Source of the DNA: Pelomonas margarita
Lineage (GTDB): Bacteria > Pseudomonadota > Gammaproteobacteria > Burkholderiales > Burkholderiaceae_C
DNA: 64,000 bases
Assembly: GCF_043555875.1 (NCBI RefSeq)
Contig: NZ_JBIGHW010000010.1
Location: 1 to 64,000, forward strand
Reading direction: 5' to 3'
Both the position numbers and the translations under genes were made by a program. The notes under the pieces were generated by a model. The model saw only the letters and a program-made list of their open reading frames with translations, ran no database searches and had not been told where the DNA came from. Positions within the stretch are counted from its first letter, which is position 1. The number at the start of each line of letters is the position of its first letter. Shown piece after piece: positions 53,374-61,909 of the stretch.

Positions 53374-54414
53374 ATGCCCACCTCCCGCCGCGACCTCCTG
53401 CAATTCGGCACCACCGCTGCCGCCAGCCTGCTGGCCGGCGCCTCGGCGTCAGCCCAGGCCGCCGGCCCGCTGCGACCGCCCCGCCTGCGCGCGGGTGACA
53501 CGCTGGGTCTCGTCAGCCCCGCCAACGCCACCTTCGAGCGCGAGCCGCTAAGGATCGCCATCGAGTCGTTGCAGGCGCTGGGCTTCCAGGTCAAGCAGGG
53601 CGCGCATGTCAGCGCCCGGCGCGGGCCCTTCGCCGGCACCGACGCCCAGCGCGCCGCCGACGTGAACGCCATGTTTGCCGATGACTCGGTGGCCGGCATC
53701 CTCGCGCTGACCGGCGGCTCCGGCTGCAACCGCATCGTCGATCGGCTGGACTACGACCTCATCCGCCGTCGCCCGAAATTCTTCGGCGGATTCAGCGACC
53801 TGACCAGCCTCGTCAACGCCATCCACACGCGCACCGGCCTCGTCACCTTCCACAGCCCGGTGGCGTCATCGGAGTGGAACGACTTCTCGGTGCAGAGCTT
53901 CCGCGCCGTGGCGATGAACGCCGAGGCGACCGTGTTGCGCAACCCGGTCGTCAGGCCGGCCGACGACCTCGTGGCCCGCGAGGAGCGCATCAGCACCGTG
54001 CGCGCCGGCCGCGCCCAGGGCCGGCTGGTGGGTGGCAACCTGACGGTACTGGCCTCGCTGGCAGGCACGCCCTACTTCCCGGACTGCCGCGGCGCCCTCC
54101 TATTCCTGGAAGACATCAACGAGTACATCTACCGCATCGACCGCTGCCTCTCGACGCTGCGCCTGAACGGCGCGCTGTCGCAGCTGGCCGGTGTCGTGCT
54201 GGGTCGTTTCACGAAGTGCGAGCCGGGCGACGGATACGGCAGTCTGACGCTGGACGAGGTGTTCGACGACTACTTCCTGCCCCTGAACGTGCCCGTTTTC
54301 CGCGGTGCCGCCATCGGCCACATCCGCCGCAAGCTGACGGTGCCGGTGGGGGCGCTGGCGGAGATGGACGCCGAAGCCGGGACGCTGCGGCTGCTGGGCG
54401 CAGCGGTGGCCTGA
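53374..54414 (+). CDS. ldcA: LD-carboxypeptidase (S66 family), Tat-exported
   Basis: The 346-residue serine peptidase removes the terminal D-Ala from murein tetrapeptides. The catalytic triad is S141 (GGFSDLTSL), E246 (FLEDINEY) and H316 (AIGHI), with spacing like Pseudomonas LdcA. It begins with a twin-arginine signal (SRRDLLQFG, then an Ala-rich hydrophobic stretch), so it acts outside the cytoplasm. That is unusual because classical LdcA is cytoplasmic. It is flanked by other murein-peptide genes. Confidence 0.92.
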   Translation: MPTSRRDLLQFGTTAAASLLAGASASAQAAGPLRPPRLRAGDTLGLVSPANATFEREPLRIAIESLQALGFQVKQGAHVSARRGPFAGTDAQRAADVNAMFADDSVAGILALTGGSGCNRIVDRLDYDLIRRRPKFFGGFSDLTSLVNAIHTRTGLVTFHSPVASSEWNDFSVQSFRAVAMNAEATVLRNPVVRPADDLVAREERISTVRAGRAQGRLVGGNLTVLASLAGTPYFPDCRGALLFLEDINEYIYRIDRCLSTLRLNGALSQLAGVVLGRFTKCEPGDGYGSLTLDEVFDDYFLPLNVPVFRGAAIGHIRRKLTVPVGALAEMDAEAGTLRLLGAAVA

Positions 54415-54417
54415 CCG

Positions 54418-55308
54418 TCAGCGCGGTGCGCTCGCACCCGAGCTGAGCGGCTTGGGCGCGGTGACGAAGACCTGCGACGCGCCCCGCACCGAGACGTAGG
54501 CCGAACGCTCGGCCAGGGTCAGCAACTTGCCCGCCATCACCTTCAATGGCACCTGATCGCCCACATCCAGCGCGGTCGCCTCGGGGTCTGCGTACTTCAC
54601 GTTGTCGAGCTGACGCTTGCGGGCTATCACGTCCAGGCTGCGCGCGTCGAGCGTGACGCGCTCGAAGTACATGTAGGCCGCGATGTAGGTGTTGGAGCTC
54701 CCGACCTCGCCGGTGCGGGGATTGACCGTGCGATAGCCCGAGCCCGTTTCAGCCACCATGTCCGCGGTCGCGCCGTCAGGGGCATCCGCCTCCCACGGCA
54801 CCGCCGCGGCCCCCTTGTCCAACGGCTGCACGTAAAAGCCCACGCCGGACAGCTTGCTGCCCATGCCGCCGAAGCCCGCGTAGAAGTAGCTAGGCAGGAT
54901 GGCCTCGATGCGGTCCCAATCGGCGCGGGACGGCATGGCCCTCAAGTGCGCCTGCAAGGCAGACAGGATGATGGCCTCGCGCTCCTTGCCATGCGCCTGG
55001 GCAAGTTGGGCCTGGGTGTCAGCCGGCGCCGTCCAGTTCAGCAGCACGCGCTGCGCCAGCGGCTCCTCCTCCTCGATGGCCTGGTTAAGCCCCTTCAGCA
55101 CCGCCATATTCAACAAGCGGCCGTTGATCGCCAGGCTCTTGCGGCTGAACGGCTCGGCATGGCTTCCCGTGCGCTCGCGTTGGCGCACCACGTCGACCTG
55201 ATCGCCGATGGCCGCGATCAAGGCCACCGTGGGCGGCTTGCCCACTCGCTGTGCGTCGGCGCCAAAGCTGGCGAGCGCCAGCAGCAGTAAACAGATCGGC
55301 CGGTTCAA
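54418..55308 (-). CDS. Exported protein of unknown function
   Basis: The 296-residue protein has a signal peptide (about 1-19). The mature part is mixed alpha/beta: an early VALIAAIGDQVDVV strand, a helical region with LQAHLRAMPSRADWDRI, FYAGFGGMGSKLSGVGFYV, and a late LKVMAGKLLTLAERSAYVSV. I do not recognise a family. It ends three bases from the LD-carboxypeptidase stop (convergent) and lies 28 bases downstream of the dacB start region's 3' neighbour on the same strand. A secreted or periplasmic role is all that can be inferred. Confidence 0.75.
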   Translation of the reverse strand: MNRPICLLLLALASFGADAQRVGKPPTVALIAAIGDQVDVVRQRERTGSHAEPFSRKSLAINGRLLNMAVLKGLNQAIEEEEPLAQRVLLNWTAPADTQAQLAQAHGKEREAIILSALQAHLRAMPSRADWDRIEAILPSYFYAGFGGMGSKLSGVGFYVQPLDKGAAAVPWEADAPDGATADMVAETGSGYRTVNPRTGEVGSSNTYIAAYMYFERVTLDARSLDVIARKRQLDNVKYADPEATALDVGDQVPLKVMAGKLLTLAERSAYVSVRGASQVFVTAPKPLSSGASAPR

Positions 55309-55335
55309 GGATTTCCTCTCAAATGGGATCGGAGC

Positions 55336-56760
55336 CTAACGCTGGGTGGCCACCCACGTTGCCAGGGCGTCCAGCACCGGCCGCCCCTTGGCCGCCGCGT
55401 CGGGATGGTTGACGAAGGCCACGAACACCCAGGGCTTGCCCGACGCATCCGGCACAAAACCCGCCAGGCCGACAGCATCGCGCAGCGTGCCGGTCTTGAG
55501 CCGCGCCAGCCCGGTGGCCGGGCCGTCGCGCAGCCGGCGTGACAGCGTGCCGTCCTCGCCGGCGATGGGCAGCGTGGCCAGCAGGTCCGGCGCCTGGCGG
55601 CCGGCGTGGGCCACGCGCAGCACCCGCGCCAGCTGCGCCGGGCTGATGCGCTCGTGGCGCGACAGGCCGGAGCCGTTGTCCATCACCAGCCCCTGCACCT
55701 CCACGCCACGCTCGCGGAACCAGTCGCGCACGACGCGATCGGCCGCCGCCAGCGTGGGCTCGCCATCACGCGCAGCCTGCGCGCCCAGCTGCAGATAGAT
55801 AAGCCGGCTCAGCGCGTTGTCGCTGCTCTTCATGACGCCGCGCATCACCTCCGCCAGCGGCCGCCCGCGGTGCGTGGCCAGCACCACGGCGCCGGCCGGC
55901 GCGGCGGCCTCGGCATCACCCGGGCCCAGCGTGCCGCCCAGCTCTGCCCACAGCTGTCGCACAGCCTGCGCCACCAGCCACTGGCGGTCCAGCAGCTGCA
56001 GGCTGGCGCGCTGGCGGCAGCCCGCCGGAAACTCGCCCTGCAGCCGCAGCACGGTGCGACCGTCGACGCCGGGCCGGGCCTGCGCGGGCTGCCAGCCGTC
56101 ATCCCAGTCCTTGCAGGGGCGGCCGGCGGCCAGCGTCATGGCGCTGGCATCCACCACCAGCCCCGGCAGCGTCGGCACGCTGCGCGCCGTGACACCCGCC
56201 GGGGTGGCCTGCAGCTCGAAGTCCAGCAGGCTGCCGTTGAAGTGCAGCGCATCGGGGATGACGTTGTAGGGAAACTCGGGGGACTCGTCGAACGGCGGCT
56301 GGCCCAGGTCCGGCCGCGCCGGGCGGAACAGCGTGCGGTCGATGACAAGACCGCCGCGGATGTCGCGCACGCCGCTCTCGCGCAGCTGGCGCAGCAGCCA
56401 CCACAGCGCGGGCCAGTCGAGGTCGGGGTCGGCGCCGCCCCGCAGGATGAGCGATCCCTCGATCACGCCGCCCACCGCCGGCGCCGCCGCCAGCAGCTCG
56501 GTGCGGCCGCGATGGTTCAGGCCCAGCCGGTCCAGCGCGACGATGGCACTGACCAGCTTCATCGTCGAGCCGGGCGACATCGGGTCGTCGGCGCGACGCG
56601 CCAGTGCGGGGCGCGAGCCGTCCAGCGGCTGCAGCAGGTAGCCCACGCTGTCGGCCGGCAGGCCCTGACGTGCGAGCACGGCCTGCACGGGATCAGGCAC
56701 GGTCGTCGTCGCGCAGCCGCTCAGCAGCAGCGCGCCCGCCAGCCAACCCAGCGCACGCAT
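55336..56760 (-). CDS. dacB: D-alanyl-D-alanine carboxypeptidase/endopeptidase (PBP4 family)
   Basis: The 474-residue S13-family enzyme trims or cleaves murein cross-links. S65 and K68 (STMK) form the active site, with SSDN and KTGTL boxes later. The N-terminus is a lipoprotein signal with lipobox LLLSGC (C16), so it should be membrane-anchored, whereas E. coli PBP4 is soluble. The ATG at 56760 overlaps the stop of the ornithine-cyclodeaminase-like gene (TGATG). Confidence 0.94.
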   Translation of the reverse strand: MRALGWLAGALLLSGCATTTVPDPVQAVLARQGLPADSVGYLLQPLDGSRPALARRADDPMSPGSTMKLVSAIVALDRLGLNHRGRTELLAAAPAVGGVIEGSLILRGGADPDLDWPALWWLLRQLRESGVRDIRGGLVIDRTLFRPARPDLGQPPFDESPEFPYNVIPDALHFNGSLLDFELQATPAGVTARSVPTLPGLVVDASAMTLAAGRPCKDWDDGWQPAQARPGVDGRTVLRLQGEFPAGCRQRASLQLLDRQWLVAQAVRQLWAELGGTLGPGDAEAAAPAGAVVLATHRGRPLAEVMRGVMKSSDNALSRLIYLQLGAQAARDGEPTLAAADRVVRDWFRERGVEVQGLVMDNGSGLSRHERISPAQLARVLRVAHAGRQAPDLLATLPIAGEDGTLSRRLRDGPATGLARLKTGTLRDAVGLAGFVPDASGKPWVFVAFVNHPDAAAKGRPVLDALATWVATQR

Positions 56761-57659
56761 CAGCACGCCCCCAGGCGGCGCGCCACGACGCGGGCCAGCG
56801 CCACGTCTTCCAGGCCGATACCCACGCTCTTGTAGACGGCGATGTCGGCCGCCGCGCGCGGGCGCGGGCGGGCAACCAGCTCGCCCAGCTCGACCCAGCG
56901 CTCGGCCGGGCAGTGGACAAGGTCGCCGGCCTCCAGCTCGGCCGCCGTGCGCCATTCGACGGCGATCGTCGTGGCGCGGGCCAGCAGCGTGTCGTCAAGC
57001 TCGCGCGCGGCGCGAGTGCTGGAGCCCACTGCCGCGACGAAGGCGCCCGGCCGCACCCGCGCGCCGTCGAACAGCGGTGTGGGCGAGCGCGTGGCGGTGA
57101 CGATCACGTCGCCCTCGGCCGCCGCCATGGCGGCATCGACGGCCTCGCCGCCGAACTCGGCCGCCAGTGCCTCGGCACCCGAGCGCGCGCAAACCAGCAC
57201 GCGCTCGAAGTGACGCAGCGGCATGAGCGCCTCCAGATGCGCGCGCGCCTGGATGCCCGCGCCGAAGACGGCCAGCGTGCGCGCCTCGGGCCGGGCCAGC
57301 AACTCGGTCGCCACTGCAGTGGCGGCCGCCGTGCGCAGCCGCGTGAACTCATTGGCCTCCAGCGTGGCCAGCGGTGCGCCGGTGTCGGCCGAGAACAGGC
57401 TGACGAGAAAGTGATAGCGCCCGTTGCGGGCCGAGTAGACCTTGGTGCCCAGCACCGCGGGCAGATCGCCGTCGGCCTGCAGGATGGCCCCCATCGCGCT
57501 GATGGCCAGCGCAGTGCCGTCCACGGCGCTGGTGGCCCGGTGGCGGGCCAGCACCTGGGCCTGGCCGTGGCCGTGCTGGGCAAAGGCGGCATGCAAGGCC
57601 TGGCGAGCGGTGTCCCGGTCGAGGGTAGCGATGACCTGGGCTTCGGTGATGAGCTGCAC
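56760..57659 (-). CDS. Ornithine cyclodeaminase/mu-crystallin family protein
   Basis: The 299-residue NAD(P)-dependent enzyme has the family's N-terminal helix-rich domain and a Rossmann domain with the nucleotide loop VFGAGIQARAHLEAL and the KVYSARNGRY substrate region. Relatives deaminate ornithine, reduce cyclic ketimines or act as alanine dehydrogenases. Within a D-amino-acid neighbourhood an amino or imino acid substrate is likely. The GTG at 57659 with CCGGAG upstream was preferred over the TTG at 57677. Tight coupling to dacB suggests a shared process. Confidence 0.88.
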   Translation of the reverse strand: MQLITEAQVIATLDRDTARQALHAAFAQHGHGQAQVLARHRATSAVDGTALAISAMGAILQADGDLPAVLGTKVYSARNGRYHFLVSLFSADTGAPLATLEANEFTRLRTAAATAVATELLARPEARTLAVFGAGIQARAHLEALMPLRHFERVLVCARSGAEALAAEFGGEAVDAAMAAAEGDVIVTATRSPTPLFDGARVRPGAFVAAVGSSTRAARELDDTLLARATTIAVEWRTAAELEAGDLVHCPAERWVELGELVARPRPRAAADIAVYKSVGIGLEDVALARVVARRLGAC

Positions 57660-57683
57660 GGGAACTCCGGATGACAAGTGAAA

Positions 57684-57703
57684 GAGGCCCCCGCAGGGGC
57701 CTC
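57684..57703 (-). terminator. Terminator after TonB receptor gene
   Basis: An 8-base perfect stem GAGGCCCC / GGGGCCTC with a 4-base loop is followed on the minus strand by TTTCACTT. It lies about 20 bases after the receptor stop and separates it from the cyclodeaminase/dacB pair. Confidence 0.75.
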
Positions 57704-57724
57704 ACGCGCACGGTTATCGCGAGC

Positions 57725-60649
57725 TTAGAGCTTCCAGCTGGCGGAGAGCATGAAGGTGCGGCCACGCGGGTCTGCAACACGCGGATCCCAGCCAGCACCC
57801 GAGGCGCTGTCCACGTTGTGCCAGGTGAAGGAGGGCTGTCGATCGGCCAGGTTGATGATGCTGCCACTCAGCGTCACGTTCTTGAGGCCCGAGTAGCTGC
57901 CCACCAAATTGAAGGTCGAGTAGGACTTCACCGTGCGCGTGTACGGCTGGGCAGACGTGTAGTTGGCGCCGCCCTGGGCTGTCGGGCCCCGGTTCTGGTC
58001 TTCGTAGCTGTCGCGGTACAGGCCGGACAGCGTCATCGCCCACGGGCCCGTGCGATAACTGACGCTGGCATTCAGGCGCCAGGGCAGATACAGCGTCGTG
58101 TTGGACCACATGCCGACGTATTCCCGCATGGGCGCGGTCTCGAGGGCGCGTTCCTTGTGGCTGATCATCTTGGTGCCGCCGAGCGAGCTGGAGATCTTGC
58201 CGCCCAGCGCCGTCATCTGGTGCTTGATGCCGAAGTCCAGGCCCTTGGTCTTGCTGCCGGCCGCATTGACCCAGCCGGCCTGGATGTAGCGCACGACGCC
58301 CGTGGCCGGATCCCGCACGAAGTTGTCCTTGAACAGCTCGTAATTGGAGACCATCTCCGTGATGCTCAGCGCACGGATGCGGTCATCCAGCTCAACCTGC
58401 CAGTAGTCGGCGTAGGCCTGGAAGTCCTTGATGGGCGCGAACACCATACCGACGGAGAACTGCTTGGAGGTCTCGGGCTTCAGGTCCGGGTTGCCGCCAG
58501 TCGCATAGGGCGTGCTCAGGCGCGCGCATTGCGTGGCGTCCTGCGGGTTGTTGACGTCGGCGCACAGCACGGGATCGCGGAACTGGCCCGTCATGGCCGA
58601 CACCACCACCCCCTGGCGCACCTGCTGGGCCGTGGGCGCACGGAAGCCGGTGTTGGCCGAGGCGCGCAGAAGCAGGCTGTCGAACGGCGTGAACTTGATG
58701 CCGACCTTGGGGTTGGTCGTGCCACCGATCTGCTGGTACTGGTCGTGCCTCACCTGCAACGTGACTTCCAGGCTCTTCAGCGGCTGCACCACCAGCTCAC
58801 CGAACACGGCGGTGATGTCGCGCGACAGCGTGGGCGACGAGGTATTGCCCGGGCAGCCGAAGGTCAGCGCCGTGTTGTCATAGGTGGCAAGCGTCGCGGC
58901 GGTGATGCTGTCCACGCACAGGAAGTTCTGCGACCCCGAGAACTCGTAGGTCTCCTGCCGGGCATTCACGCCGGTGGCGAACAGGATGTCGCCCGCCATG
59001 AACTTGCCCAGCGAGCCCGATAGCGTGGCGTCAAACTGCTTGACGCTGGTCTTGCCGTCGTAGATCTTGCCGCGCATCTGCATGTCCTCGAAGGCCGCAA
59101 CAACCTCGGCGGACTGCGTCTGGCCCGGCATGATGAAGGGGTTGTACTTGCCGGAGGCCAGCAGGTTGACGAGCTTGCGCGTGTTGGCAAAGCCGCTGAT
59201 CAGCGTGGCCGAGCTCTTGGATTCGCCGTAGCCCGCGCTGACGCTGTAGTCGAAGCGGCCGATCGTGCCTTCGAGCGAGGCCTGGGCACGCAGGTTCTTG
59301 GTGTTGTTTTCGCGGATGCGGAAGCCCAGGTCGTTCAGGAAATTGACGCGGTAGGCGATGGGCTTGGTCGGGTCGAACTGCGTGGCGCCAACCAGGGTGC
59401 GCATGTTCAGGTAGTGGGGGCTACTGGTTTGCAGGTGGGTGTTTGAGACCGTGGTCACCCCATTGACCGTGGCGGTCGTGTTGCCGGAACTCACCTGCAG
59501 CGGCGAATACTCGCCGCGGTTCGTCACATCAGACGTGATGAGCTCCAACGAGGCCTGGTGCTTGTCGTTGATGTTGAAGGTGCCCTTGACCAGCGCGTTC
59601 GTCGCCTCCTGCGGCGAGCGCAACATGTAGTTGCGGCCGTAGTCGCGCGTGCAGCGGTACTGCGAATTGGCCTTGGTGTAGCCGAACAGATCCCAGATCT
59701 GGACGTTGGGGGCCAGCGGCACCTGGTTGGGGATGTCCTGGCAACGGCCCTGGATGGCGAGCAGGTTGAGGTTGGTGTAGCGGGTGGTATCGCCGCTGGT
59801 GCCCACCATGGTGCCGGCTGCCGGGATCGCCGTGTTGTAGACCGCCGACGTCGTCGAGGAGCTGCCGGCGATCATGTTGGCGTGGACGGCGCTGGTCGAG
59901 TCCGGGGTCAGGTATTGATCGGGCTGGTAGCCGGTCGCCCAGGGGCGGTCGGTGCCGCGCAAGATCTCGTTGTTGTCGAAGGTGACCGTGGCCATCAGGT
60001 TGTAGCCATCGCGCGCCAGGCTGCCCACGCCCCCGCTCGCCGAGATGCGGCGGGTCTGGCCGCCACCGTCGGCTTGCGGCGTGGAGTAACTGCCCCGCAG
60101 CGACAACCCCTGGTAGTCGCTGCGGGTGATGAAGTTCATCACCCCGCCGACAGCGTCGGTGCCGTACACGGCCGAGGCGCCGTCCTTCAGCACCTCGACG
60201 CGCTCGATGGCGTCCATCGGGATGGCGTTCAGGTCCACCGAGCCACCACTCATGCCATGCGTGGACACGCGGCGGCCGTTCAGCAGCACCAGCGTGCCGG
60301 TCGGGCCAAGGCCGCGCAGGTTGGCGAAGTTGGCGCCGCCCAGCGTCTTGTCGGCATCTGTGCCGAACACCGCGTTGTTGGTGACCTGGTTGGTGTTGCC
60401 CGCCACGTTGGCCGACAGCAGGTCGGCCAGTTGGTCAGCGCTGCTGACGCCCAGCTCGCGAATCTGTGCCGCCGTCATCACCTCGATGGGCATAGCCTTC
60501 TCGTCCGCCAGCCGCTTGATGCTGGAGCCAGTGATGGTGACCTTTTGCAGCTTCTGCTGCTCACTCGGTGCATCCGCACCGGTTTGGGCCGTCACGGCAC
60601 CACTGAGACACAACAGCGCGGTGGCGCAGGCAATACGGGTGGGCTTCAT
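57725..60649 (-). CDS. TonB-dependent outer-membrane receptor
   Basis: The 974-residue receptor has a signal peptide (about 1-24), a short TonB-box-like region (QKVTITGSSIKRL) and a plug domain (ADQLADLLSANVAGN, LRGLGPTGTLVLLNGRRV, RVEVLKDGASAVYGTDAVGGVMN). A beta barrel ends in the short strand FMLSASWKL. The plug type resembles receptors for peptides or complex organic nutrients more than siderophore receptors. The ATG at 60649 has AGGA upstream; the frame to 60736 is longer but lacks a signal. Flanking genes suggest peptide or murein-fragment uptake. Confidence 0.94.
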   Translation of the reverse strand: MKPTRIACATALLCLSGAVTAQTGADAPSEQQKLQKVTITGSSIKRLADEKAMPIEVMTAAQIRELGVSSADQLADLLSANVAGNTNQVTNNAVFGTDADKTLGGANFANLRGLGPTGTLVLLNGRRVSTHGMSGGSVDLNAIPMDAIERVEVLKDGASAVYGTDAVGGVMNFITRSDYQGLSLRGSYSTPQADGGGQTRRISASGGVGSLARDGYNLMATVTFDNNEILRGTDRPWATGYQPDQYLTPDSTSAVHANMIAGSSSTTSAVYNTAIPAAGTMVGTSGDTTRYTNLNLLAIQGRCQDIPNQVPLAPNVQIWDLFGYTKANSQYRCTRDYGRNYMLRSPQEATNALVKGTFNINDKHQASLELITSDVTNRGEYSPLQVSSGNTTATVNGVTTVSNTHLQTSSPHYLNMRTLVGATQFDPTKPIAYRVNFLNDLGFRIRENNTKNLRAQASLEGTIGRFDYSVSAGYGESKSSATLISGFANTRKLVNLLASGKYNPFIMPGQTQSAEVVAAFEDMQMRGKIYDGKTSVKQFDATLSGSLGKFMAGDILFATGVNARQETYEFSGSQNFLCVDSITAATLATYDNTALTFGCPGNTSSPTLSRDITAVFGELVVQPLKSLEVTLQVRHDQYQQIGGTTNPKVGIKFTPFDSLLLRASANTGFRAPTAQQVRQGVVVSAMTGQFRDPVLCADVNNPQDATQCARLSTPYATGGNPDLKPETSKQFSVGMVFAPIKDFQAYADYWQVELDDRIRALSITEMVSNYELFKDNFVRDPATGVVRYIQAGWVNAAGSKTKGLDFGIKHQMTALGGKISSSLGGTKMISHKERALETAPMREYVGMWSNTTLYLPWRLNASVSYRTGPWAMTLSGLYRDSYEDQNRGPTAQGGANYTSAQPYTRTVKSYSTFNLVGSYSGLKNVTLSGSIINLADRQPSFTWHNVDSASGAGWDPRVADPRGRTFMLSASWKL

Positions 60650-60802
60650 GCTTTTTTCCTGTGAGGTGACACGCTGTTCACATGATTGCCGTAGGCAGGC
60701 CGTCGAGAACAGAGGGGCGTGCCCGGGTCGTCGCATTCATGACGATCACGCTTTGCGCGCCGGGCATAACCTGAGCACATAGCTCGGGCGCTCGGGCCGG
60801 TT

Positions 60803-61909
60803 TCACGCCGGGTGACGGCACTTCAACCATGCATGAACCGCGCCCCCCAGCGCCGGCAAGCGCCACGTCGTGGCGGCATCGACATGCGGCGCGTAACGCG
60901 AGCCCAGGCTGGTGGTGACGGCGATCAGGTAGTGCAGCCCGCCGTCGTGCACGATGCCGGCATCGCTGCTGTAGTTCTGCGTATTGCCGGTCTTGTGCGC
61001 GAAGCTGGCTGGCGGCGTGGGGATGCCCGGCAGCCAACCGGGCAGCGCGCGCAGGGATTCGCTGCTCAGGATGTGGTGCAGTTGCTGCGCATCCAGCGTG
61101 CGGCGCAGCACGGCCTGGCTGGCGGCGCTCAGCAGCGGCGGCGCGCCTGCGGGCGGCGGCGCCTCGGCGTCCAGCAGCCACAGCAGCCGCAGCGCGTCCC
61201 AGGCCGTCATGCGGATCTCGCCCACGCCGGCCCCGGCATCGTTGCCCCAGCCACCGTCAGGCCGCGTGTTGGCGATGCGCAGGCCCGGCAGCCCGTGGGC
61301 GGCGAACAGGTCATGCAGTTCGTTGTGTAGCTCGCGTTCGCCGTCGCGCCGGATGGCGCCGCAGGCGTGCAGGTGGGCCACCAGCGCCGACGTTGCCGCA
61401 TTGCAGCTGATGGTGATCATGTCGTGCAGCCAGTCGGCCACCGGGCGCTCCCGGCCGCCATGGGCCAGCGCACGCGCCCAGGCACTGCGCCCCTGGTCCA
61501 CCAGCCGCGCCACGCCCACCGCCACCATCAACTTCAGCAGCGACGCCGGGTAGGGCGACACGACCCTGGGCCCGCTGCCGAACCAGGGCGGGAAGTGCAG
61601 TTGGCCCCAGTCCGCCTCCGGCAGCCAGGCCACCGAGCGGCCTTGCGCATCGCGCACGTCCGCGTGGAAGGCGATATTGGCCACGGCACCGAACGCGCCG
61701 TCGACGTAGGCCACCAGCCCCTGCGGGTGCTCGCGCGAGAACAGCACATTGGCCGCCACCGGCCGGGCACCGCCGAACACCAGCACGGCCAGGTCGACGC
61801 TGGGCATCAGGCCCAGCGGCGCGCCGCCCTGCAGCGCATCGGGGGTCTGCTCGAAGTGCTGAGCCAGCACGGCCAGGCGCAAGGCCTGGGCGAGCTCGTC
61901 AGCCGTCAC
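60803..61909 (-). CDS. Serine hydrolase of the beta-lactamase/DD-peptidase class A type
   Basis: The 368-residue protein carries S123 and K126 (ASLLKLM), an SxN-type motif (ISCNAAT) and an HKTGNT box, the three active-site elements of class A-like serine hydrolases. The GTG at 61909 overlaps the D-amino acid dehydrogenase stop (GTGA). From that start there is no signal peptide, which is unusual for this fold and suggests cytoplasmic action or an unrecognised start. It could hydrolyse a D-amino-acid peptide or amide rather than a beta-lactam. Confidence 0.82.
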   Translation of the reverse strand: MTADELAQALRLAVLAQHFEQTPDALQGGAPLGLMPSVDLAVLVFGGARPVAANVLFSREHPQGLVAYVDGAFGAVANIAFHADVRDAQGRSVAWLPEADWGQLHFPPWFGSGPRVVSPYPASLLKLMVAVGVARLVDQGRSAWARALAHGGRERPVADWLHDMITISCNAATSALVAHLHACGAIRRDGERELHNELHDLFAAHGLPGLRIANTRPDGGWGNDAGAGVGEIRMTAWDALRLLWLLDAEAPPPAGAPPLLSAASQAVLRRTLDAQQLHHILSSESLRALPGWLPGIPTPPASFAHKTGNTQNYSSDAGIVHDGGLHYLIAVTTSLGSRYAPHVDAATTWRLPALGGAVHAWLKCRHPA

